From: Candidatus Zixiibacteriota bacterium
Lineage (GTDB): Bacteria > Zixibacteria > MSB-5A5 > GN15 > PGXB01
Length of the DNA: 8,493 nt
Reading direction: 5' to 3'
NCBI GenBank assembly: GCA_030591405.1
Contig: JAUVBC010000084.1
Coordinates: forward strand, 1 to 8,493
This document shows, piece by piece, positions 1 to 4,636 of this stretch. The position numbers and the translations under genes were made by a program. Numbering within the stretch: position 1 is the first letter of the stretch; every line of letters starts with the position of its first letter. Below the pieces are notes generated by a model. It saw only the letters and a list, made by a program, of their open reading frames with translations, had not been told where the DNA came from and ran no database searches.

Positions 1-6
1 AGAATT

Positions 7-966
7 TTGAAAATATTTGCGGATAATCATTCGTTTGCAGCCAAGATTGTGACAAACAAACAGAGTTGGGAAATAGTTGATAAGGGCAATCTTAGCAAAG
101 ACAAAAAAAATCTTGCGGATGATTTATTTGAAACCGATAATCTTTTTGAAGCTGAGCTTGAATCGGAAAAGTTTTGGGAAAATCTGTTTCTGGTTAAGAA
201 TGCATCGCAATCGCAGTATGATTTATTAATAAATAAAAAAAGAGCAGGGGAAGATATTACTGACAAAACGCTTTGTCTCGCTGATAGCGGCAGTAAATTT
301 CATGGCCAGCGCAACCGTGACTGGGTCAGTTTGGCCGGAAATATTCATCTGTCGGTTTTTCTTAAGCCGGACAAACCTATTAAGCAGTTTGCACCCGGGT
401 TTAGTATTCTCGCCGCCGTTTCGGTTCTGCAGACGATTGATGCTATCGAAAATTTAAAAGACAAAGCAACAGTGAAATGGGTCAATGATATATTAATAGA
501 CAATTCCAAGATCTGCGGATTTCTGGCTCATACGTTAACCGAAGGTGACAAAGTATCTGGTGCCGTTTTGGGAATTGGTCTTAATGTTGAATCGACTCCC
601 GATGTCGAACCGACACCGTTTGTGCCGCGATCAACGTCGCTGAAAAATCTGTCCAATAATCAAAAACAGGCCGAGCAGAGTTTTGTTTTTTTTGAATTGA
701 TAAAAAATCTGGCCCGGAACTATCAACTACTTCTTGACGGCGGTTACTCTGAACTGCTGGAAATTTATCGTGAGCGGTCAATTATAATCGGCCGTGAAGT
801 GATAATCAAACCTGATCCGATCCGACCGGTACGACCGGTGCGGGCTGATGAAAAACCGGTAGAAGATATCGAGGGGCGCGTTTTATCTATCGGTGATAAT
901 CTGGAACTATATCTTGAAGGCCGAAAAGAACCGATTTTCAGCGGCCGATTGATTCTGAAAGAATAA
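7..966 (+). CDS. Biotin--[acetyl-CoA carboxylase] ligase, divergent (possibly 5'-truncated by the window edge)
   Basis: Likely biotin-protein ligase, a cytoplasmic enzyme that activates biotin with ATP to biotinyl-AMP and transfers it to a lysine of the biotin carrier protein of acetyl-CoA carboxylase or related carboxylases. Visible catalytic-domain landmarks in family order are HGQRNRDW (residues 99-106, biotinyl-AMP loop), GNIHLSVFL (111-119), KWVND (157-161, family KWPND), SKICGFL with the conserved Lys (167-173), GIGLNVE (189-195) and STSL (209-212). The last 60 residues fit the small C-terminal domain, with GREV and a late SGRL. The loop is unusual: the family GRGRRGR-x-W reads FHGQRNRDW, keeping only some Gly/Arg positions. 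The first 60 residues are acidic and show no recognisable helix-turn-helix, so a BirA-like repressor role is not supported. The TTG at 7 is only the first start in the window; the frame is open to base 1 and no ribosome binding site is visible. A lipoate ligase is less likely given KWVND and the C-terminal domain. Confidence 0.82.
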   Translation: MKIFADNHSFAAKIVTNKQSWEIVDKGNLSKDKKNLADDLFETDNLFEAELESEKFWENLFLVKNASQSQYDLLINKKRAGEDITDKTLCLADSGSKFHGQRNRDWVSLAGNIHLSVFLKPDKPIKQFAPGFSILAAVSVLQTIDAIENLKDKATVKWVNDILIDNSKICGFLAHTLTEGDKVSGAVLGIGLNVESTPDVEPTPFVPRSTSLKNLSNNQKQAEQSFVFFELIKNLARNYQLLLDGGYSELLEIYRERSIIIGREVIIKPDPIRPVRPVRADEKPVEDIEGRVLSIGDNLELYLEGRKEPIFSGRLILKE

Positions 967-970
967 ATAT

Positions 971-1009
971 AAAACCGGAGATAATTCTCCATGAAATTTT
1001 GGTTTTCAT
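971..1009 (+). terminator. Possible weak terminator: two adjacent hairpins after the biotin ligase
   Basis: Five bases past the ligase stop codon lies GGAGA-TAAT-TCTCC (977-990), a 5-bp stem with a 4-base loop. It is followed at once by ATGAAA-N7-TTTCAT (991-1009). Outer AAAACC (971-976) and GGTTTT (1001-1006) could also pair around the first stem. There is no long T run directly after the GC part, so efficiency is doubtful. The structure may instead be a weak processing or 3'-end-protecting stem. Confidence 0.35.
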
Positions 1010-1056
1010 CAATTCCCATTTAAATTAGATTAATTTCAGAATCTTCCTATTTTTTA

Positions 1057-1085
1057 TTGCTTTTTGGGTTGATAACAATTAAAAT
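1057..1085 (+). promoter_or_regulatory. Candidate sigma70-type promoter for mreB
   Basis: TTGCTT (1057-1062) and TAAAAT (1080-1085) are separated by 17 bases, with a 5/6 match at -10 but only 3/6 at -35. Transcription would start near 1092 and give a leader of about 65 bases containing the dyad at 1107-1135. Other -10-like strings nearby (GATAAT at 1101-1106, TATAAC at 1112-1117) lack a good -35. The choice is therefore tentative. Confidence 0.3.
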
Positions 1086-1106
1086 AAATGGGAAAATGAC
1101 GATAAT

Positions 1107-1135
1107 CTTGGTATAACAACTTATGTTATAACAAG
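1107..1135 (+). promoter_or_regulatory. 11-bp dyad in the mreB leader (operator or RNA hairpin)
   Basis: CTTGGTATAAC (1107-1117) and GTTATAACAAG (1125-1135) are inverted copies matching at 10 of 11 positions around a 7-base centre AACTTAT. The dyad ends 11 bases before the mreB Shine-Dalgarno sequence. It could be a repressor operator or, if transcribed, a hairpin just before the ribosome site. It has no T run, so it is not an intrinsic terminator. Confidence 0.5.
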
Positions 1136-1146
1136 AACTTAAATAC

Positions 1147-1151
1147 AAGGA
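1147..1151 (+). promoter_or_regulatory. Shine-Dalgarno sequence that fixes the mreB TTG start
   Basis: AAGGA lies 6 bases before the TTG at 1158. There is no in-frame ATG before the conserved N-terminal nucleotide-binding motif, so this site and the protein alignment both support the TTG start. Confidence 0.65.
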
Positions 1152-1157
1152 CGTAAA

Positions 1158-2186
1158 TTGGGCTTTTTTGATTTTATCTCCAACGACATAGGAATAGACC
1201 TCGGCACCGCTAACACGCTGGTATTTGTCCGGGGACAGGGAATTGTTCTCAATGAACCATCGGTAGTGGCGATAGAAAAGGCAACCGGTAAAGTTCTGGC
1301 GGTCGGCTCGGCTGCTAAAGAGATGATAGGAAGAACACCCGGCGAAATCTCGGCGATCAGACCTCTTAAAGATGGGGTTATTGCCGATTTTGAAATTTCC
1401 GAAAAACTTCTCTCCGATTTTATCAAGCGTGTAATTCGGCACAAATATCTGATTAAGCCGCGAATTGTTATATCGGTCCCGTCAGGTATCACCGAAGTTG
1501 AAAAACGAGCGGTTCGTGATTCGGCCGAAAATGCCGGCGCCCGCGAAGTATACCTATTATCAGAACCGATGGCAGCTGCTATTGGAGTCGGTTTGCCGGT
1601 CGATCAGCCGTCCGGTATTATGGTTATTGATATAGGAGGTGGCACCTCGGAAATTGCGGTGATAGCTCTCAACGGTATTGTGCATCATACTTCGGTGCGA
1701 ATAGCCGGTGACGAGCTTAATGATGCGATTGTGATGTATCTAAAAAAGAATTATAACCTTCTGATAGGTGAGCTTACTGCTGAGGATATCAAAATTAAAA
1801 TTGGTTCGGCCTTTCCGCTTGAAAAAGAGATCTCGATGGAAGTCAAGGGTCGTGATCTGGTCGCCGGGGTTCCGAAGAATCTGAAGCTATCCTCGGTTCA
1901 GGTGCGTGAGGCATTGGTGGAGCCGATTGATGCTATTGTTGAGGCGGTCAGGCAGTCACTCGAACGGACACCTCCGGAGCTGGCCTCAGATATTCTTGAA
2001 CGCGGAATAATTCTGACTGGCGGCGGGGCGTTGTTACGAGGATTTGACCGTCGTCTCCGTGATGAAACAAATCTGCCGGTAAACTCCAGCGAAGATCCGC
2101 TCACTTGTGTTGTCCGGGGAACCGGTAAGGTGTTGGAAGATATGGCTTTTTATGCCAAAGTGCTGATCCGGAGCCGTCGAGGTTAG
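1158..2186 (+). CDS. mreB: Rod shape-determining protein MreB
   Basis: Bacterial actin homologue that polymerises with ATP under the inner membrane and organises the elongasome for lateral wall synthesis. At 342 residues it matches the family length (E. coli about 347). Phosphate-1 motif DLGTANT is at residues 14-20, followed by the family signature GQGIVLNEPSVVAI (26-39). The SEPMAAAIG segment (135-143) carries the conserved Glu, phosphate-2 DIGGGTS is at 158-164, and the adenosine motif ILTGGGALL is at 285-293. A short N-terminal stretch GFFDFISND precedes the first motif and may act as the membrane-binding amphipathic segment. The TTG start is supported by AAGGA 6 bases upstream. A dyad and candidate promoter sit in the 191-base upstream gap, and a strong terminator follows within 25 bases. 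The gene therefore appears to be transcribed alone, unlike the common mreBCD operon. DnaK-type ATPases share the fold but not this signature. Confidence 0.98.
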   Translation: MGFFDFISNDIGIDLGTANTLVFVRGQGIVLNEPSVVAIEKATGKVLAVGSAAKEMIGRTPGEISAIRPLKDGVIADFEISEKLLSDFIKRVIRHKYLIKPRIVISVPSGITEVEKRAVRDSAENAGAREVYLLSEPMAAAIGVGLPVDQPSGIMVIDIGGGTSEIAVIALNGIVHHTSVRIAGDELNDAIVMYLKKNYNLLIGELTAEDIKIKIGSAFPLEKEISMEVKGRDLVAGVPKNLKLSSVQVREALVEPIDAIVEAVRQSLERTPPELASDILERGIILTGGGALLRGFDRRLRDETNLPVNSSEDPLTCVVRGTGKVLEDMAFYAKVLIRSRRG

Positions 2187-2209
2187 TTATTAATTTTCAT
2201 TATAATATT

Positions 2210-2241
2210 AAAGGCAAACTTAATCGGTTTGCCTTTTTTTT
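2210..2241 (+). terminator. Intrinsic terminator after mreB
   Basis: AAAGGCAAAC (2210-2219) pairs perfectly with GTTTGCCTTT (2227-2236), a 10-bp stem with a 7-base loop running into eight T residues (2234-2241). It separates mreB from the sigma factor operon. The A-rich left arm means it could also act on the opposite strand. Confidence 0.9.
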
Positions 2242-2297
2242 GCCTAATTATTAGTCTTTATGCAAATTCGGTTGTCAAAAGGTTGAGTAGAAAATAA

Positions 2298-2837
2298 ATG
2301 GATATAGATAACAGGGAATTGGTGGCCCGTGCAAAAGATGGCGACCGACAGGCTTTCGATAAACTGGTGAAGGAGAATAAAGATAAGATGTTTGCCCTGA
2401 CTTTAAGAATGACCGGAGACCGCGAGGTCGCACTTGACCTGATGCAGGACACTTTCCTGACAGCTTATAAGGAGATTGGTTCTTTTCGGGGTGAGGCAGG
2501 TTTTTCCAGCTGGCTTTATCGGATAGCGTCAAACAAGGCGCTGAATTATCTGAAACGGAAAAAGATTTTATCATTTATTCCATTGACGGAAAAAACATCC
2601 GATTCGGTTTCTTATGAGATGCCGGAATATGTAGATGGAGAAGGCCTAAACAAGGAATTGGCTCTGGCGATAAACTCGCTTCCGCCAAAACAGAAACTGG
2701 TTTTTAATCTGAGGTTTTATGAGCAATTGCCATTTGGAAAAATTGCCGGGATTTTGAATAAGAGCGAGTCGACGGTGAAAACAAATTATCAGAAAGCGAT
2801 TGAGAAACTTCGCAAAAAACTGGAAAGTTTCAGGTAG
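2298..2837 (+). CDS. ECF-type RNA polymerase sigma factor
   Basis: A two-domain sigma70-family factor of 179 residues, typical ECF size. Region 2 (about 18-88) includes the core-binding and -10-melting segment, with DLMQDTFLTAYKEI (47-60) and the FSSWLYRIASNKALNYLKRKK stretch (69-89). A variable linker (90-120) replaces sigma region 3. Region 4 (about 123-175) has the -35-binding helix-turn-helix, SLPPKQKLVFNLRFYE (127-142) and KIAGILNKSESTVKTNYQKA (148-167). The ATG at 2298 directly follows an in-frame TAA (2295-2297), so it cannot start further upstream; the Shine-Dalgarno sequence is weak. It is first in a four-gene operon, and the next gene, 3 bases on, encodes its probable anti-sigma factor. 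The role is therefore probably response to an envelope signal. I could not find an ECF-style autoregulatory promoter in the 56 bases between the mreB terminator and this gene. The target promoters and ECF subgroup cannot be named from sequence alone. Confidence 0.93.
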   Translation: MDIDNRELVARAKDGDRQAFDKLVKENKDKMFALTLRMTGDREVALDLMQDTFLTAYKEIGSFRGEAGFSSWLYRIASNKALNYLKRKKILSFIPLTEKTSDSVSYEMPEYVDGEGLNKELALAINSLPPKQKLVFNLRFYEQLPFGKIAGILNKSESTVKTNYQKAIEKLRKKLESFR

Positions 2838-2840
2838 GTT

Positions 2841-3398
2841 ATGGATTGCGGTAAATTTAAAAATAAAATTTCTCAAAGTGTCGGTTCTGTCTTTCTTGAT
2901 GCTGATGAGAAAATTCATCTGGAGCAGTGTCCCCAGTGCCGGAATCTTTATGAAGAATATGTCAGTCTTGAAAGAGATTTGAACGATCTGACCATCGAGC
3001 CGCTTAGTGCCGTTGAGTTTGCCTCGATGCAGCAAAAACTCGATGAAAATATCAATCGGTATAACAGGCGAGCGATATCATTTTATAGTCTGTTCACTCG
3101 TTATGGGGCCGGATTGGTTGCGGTCGGATTTTTGTTTTTTGTGTCGCTCTGGTCTGGTTTTGAATACGGTGTGTATTATACCGAGAATTCTGAGCAATCG
3201 GATACTTACTATCTGGCCGACAATGGAGACGAGAACAGCGACGAAGATGAAACTATGAATGATGATTACATCGGTTTGTTATTGTATGACTATACGCAAA
3301 ACAATGGTTATAATTCCGGTGACCTGCTTTTGGGCGATCTGACTCAGGATGAGTTTGATTATCTGGAAAATAATTTAGATTTGGGAGATATATTATGA
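2841..3398 (+). CDS. Membrane-anchored zinc-type anti-sigma factor with acidic outer domain
   Basis: Probable cognate inhibitor of the preceding sigma factor. The N-terminal cytoplasmic part carries HLEQCPQC (residues 26-33), matching the H-x3-C-x2-C motif of zinc-associated anti-sigma domains; Cys3 is a possible fourth ligand. A stretch rich in Gln/Asn/Arg (62-87) leads to one hydrophobic segment at about 88-107, predicted to span the inner membrane with the C terminus outside. The outer part (111-185) has 21 Asp/Glu and no Lys, Arg or His, and contains LTQDEFDYLE (167-176), which recalls the LTxxQ motif of the next two proteins. The ATG lies 3 bases after the sigma stop, with AGGTAGG just upstream. 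The stop overlaps the next start as ATGA, so production of sigma, anti-sigma and the first LTxxQ protein is likely coupled. The inner domain is confidently of anti-sigma type. I do not recognise the outer domain. Confidence 0.88.
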   Translation: MDCGKFKNKISQSVGSVFLDADEKIHLEQCPQCRNLYEEYVSLERDLNDLTIEPLSAVEFASMQQKLDENINRYNRRAISFYSLFTRYGAGLVAVGFLFFVSLWSGFEYGVYYTENSEQSDTYYLADNGDENSDEDETMNDDYIGLLLYDYTQNNGYNSGDLLLGDLTQDEFDYLENNLDLGDIL

Positions 3399-3964
3399 AG
3401 CGGATATTAACAATTACGATTTTGTCTTCATTGATGATTTTGATGCTCGGGATTACGGCTACTGCTCAGGGGCATTTTAAGCGTGGCTTTGGTGGACCCG
3501 ATAAGATGGGAATGCATAAGAAAAACCTTGAGAATCTCAGGCTATTAAAACTTCTCGAGGTTCTTGATTTAGATGAAGATCAAAACGATCTGTTTATCTC
3601 GGCCTTTTCCAAATTTAGAAAAAACTCCAAAGAAATCAGGGAAAAAGTTGAAGGAGAGATTAACATTCTGGCTGAATACCTGAAGCAGGAGAACATATCT
3701 GATAATGTAATACTGGAAAAAGTTGATTTGATAATCAGCATGAAGGAAGAATTTGAACAAGAGAGAAAACAATTCTTTGAGAGAGTCAAAGATATTTTAA
3801 CGCCCGAGCAATTGGGCAGAATGATGGTATTTCAGGAACGGTTCGAACGTGAACTATTGGAGCAGGTCCGCGGTTTTAGGGCGCCAAAACCACCAGATGG
3901 ATTCAAATCTATGTCTGTTCCCAGTCCACAGCCAGAACCTGAATTTCCTGGAATTGATAATTAA
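3395..3964 (+). CDS. Exported Spy/CpxP-like LTxxQ protein 1 (possible periplasmic sensor)
   Basis: Predicted periplasmic, mostly helical protein of 189 residues. It has a signal peptide: basic MKR, a hydrophobic core (about 4-20), and cleavage probably after ATA (22-24). The mature part has a helix around LRLLKLLEVLDLDEDQNDLF (48-67) and long charged helices (70-160) with LTPEQL (136-141), the hallmark of the Spy/CpxP/LTxxQ group. The C-terminal tail is Pro-rich (164-187). Family members act as ATP-independent periplasmic chaperones (Spy), stress-signal inhibitors (CpxP) or metal sensors (ZraP, CnrX). The start overlaps the anti-sigma stop by ATGA, with GGGAG 7 bases upstream. That coupling makes a role in controlling the anti-sigma factor plausible, as CnrX does for CnrY. 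There is no Cys in the mature part and only two His residues near its N terminus (27 and 41), so a His/Cys metal site is not evident. Confidence 0.72.
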   Translation: MKRILTITILSSLMILMLGITATAQGHFKRGFGGPDKMGMHKKNLENLRLLKLLEVLDLDEDQNDLFISAFSKFRKNSKEIREKVEGEINILAEYLKQENISDNVILEKVDLIISMKEEFEQERKQFFERVKDILTPEQLGRMMVFQERFERELLEQVRGFRAPKPPDGFKSMSVPSPQPEPEFPGIDN

Positions 3965-3972
3965 AGAGGAGG
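3965..3972 (+). promoter_or_regulatory. Strong Shine-Dalgarno sequence for the second LTxxQ gene
   Basis: AGAGGAGG lies 6 bases before the ATG at 3979. It is the best ribosome site in the window, which suggests that the last gene of the operon is translated most strongly. That fits an abundant chaperone-like product. Confidence 0.7.
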
Positions 3973-3978
3973 TCTAAA

Positions 3979-4539
3979 ATGAAACGGAAATTATTTGTAG
4001 TATTGTTGATCGTGGCATTTAGTGCATCGGCGGCGATGGCCGGGCATCATGGTCCACGGGGACAAAAAGGTTTCCACGGAGAAGACGGACAGGGAATGGG
4101 CGATCGGCCCGGTATGATCCTGCAAATGGCTGATAAGCTTGAATTAAGCGATAGCCAAATAGCCGAAGTTAAGAAGATGATGCAAAAGAACGGGATGGAT
4201 CGTATCGAAAGAAAGGCTGAACTTCAAAAGAGTCAATTGGAACTTCGTCATTTAAAGATGAATGATGCCGCCGATGGCGAGATTCTCTCTGCAATTGAAC
4301 GGGTTGGTAAACTAAAAACCGAAATGAGAAAATCTAGATTTGAACATCAAAGCAAAATGAAGTCAATTTTAACAGATGAACAAACAGAGAAATTGAAGGA
4401 GCTTAGACAGGAATTTCGCCAAGGCCGAGGATTTCAGGGGAAAAATCATCCCGGCAAGGGTACTGGGTTTGGTAATAATCGTAATTTCAATGAATATGGA
4501 AATAATTCTCCAGGACGCCCAGATTGCTGGCGGAATTAA
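3979..4539 (+). CDS. Exported Spy/CpxP-like LTxxQ protein 2, His/Gly-rich N terminus
   Basis: Predicted periplasmic protein of 186 residues. The signal peptide has MKRK, a hydrophobic core (5-15) and AMA (19-21) before the cleavage site. The mature protein begins GHHGPRGQKGFHGEDG (22-37), rich in Gly and His. It continues with a helical core (46-145) holding two family-like motifs, LELSDSQ (54-60) and LTDEQ (131-135), the second followed by a charged helix KLKELRQEFRQGR (138-150). The tail (151-186) is Gly/Asn/Arg-rich, looks disordered and contains the only Cys (183). This domain plan fits Spy/CpxP/ZraP-type periplasmic chaperones, some of which bind zinc or copper through His residues. It is the last gene of the sigma operon, 14 bases after the preceding stop, with a very strong ribosome site and a terminator downstream. 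It resembles the preceding gene in plan but not closely in sequence, and is much more basic. Metal binding is only an inference. Confidence 0.75.
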   Translation: MKRKLFVVLLIVAFSASAAMAGHHGPRGQKGFHGEDGQGMGDRPGMILQMADKLELSDSQIAEVKKMMQKNGMDRIERKAELQKSQLELRHLKMNDAADGEILSAIERVGKLKTEMRKSRFEHQSKMKSILTDEQTEKLKELRQEFRQGRGFQGKNHPGKGTGFGNNRNFNEYGNNSPGRPDCWRN

Positions 4540-4575
4540 TATATTTAGTTGGTATGAACCAGATTGTTTAAAACT

Positions 4576-4608
4576 AAAAAGGCAGGTCGGAACGGCCTGC
4601 CTTTTTTT
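4576..4608. terminator. Bidirectional intrinsic terminator between convergent genes
   Basis: GGCAGGTC (4581-4588) pairs with GGCCTGCC (4594-4601), with one T-G wobble and a 5-base loop. It is flanked by AAAAA (4576-4580) and TTTTTTT (4602-4608). Seven T on the plus strand end the sigma operon. The five A read as T on the minus strand and can end the MinD-like gene, whose stop is 29 bases away. Confidence 0.92.
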
Positions 4609-4636
4609 GTGAGAAAATCACATAGAGATAAGATTA

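Noticed and set aside
298..330. Biotin ligase as a decayed pseudogene because of its odd loop
   Set aside because: The frame is intact, and KWVND, the catalytic Lys motif, GIGLNVE and the C-terminal domain are kept, so divergence is more likely than decay.
1047..1492. Two overlapping minus-strand open frames over the mreB start
   Set aside because: They lie opposite the highly conserved mreB coding sequence, have no recognisable domains or ribosome sites, and are best explained as shadows.
2272..2300. TTGTCA as a -35 element for the sigma operon
   Set aside because: A 17-base spacing would put the -10 at TAAATG, on top of the start codon, and transcription would begin inside the gene.
2646..3035. 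Minus-strand open frame across the sigma/anti-sigma junction
   Set aside because: It spans two well-supported genes in the opposite direction and has no domain signal.
3395..4539. The two LTxxQ genes as a recent tandem duplication
   Set aside because: Apart from MKR-type signal peptides and LTxxQ they share little sequence, differ in charge and tails, and show no long DNA repeat.
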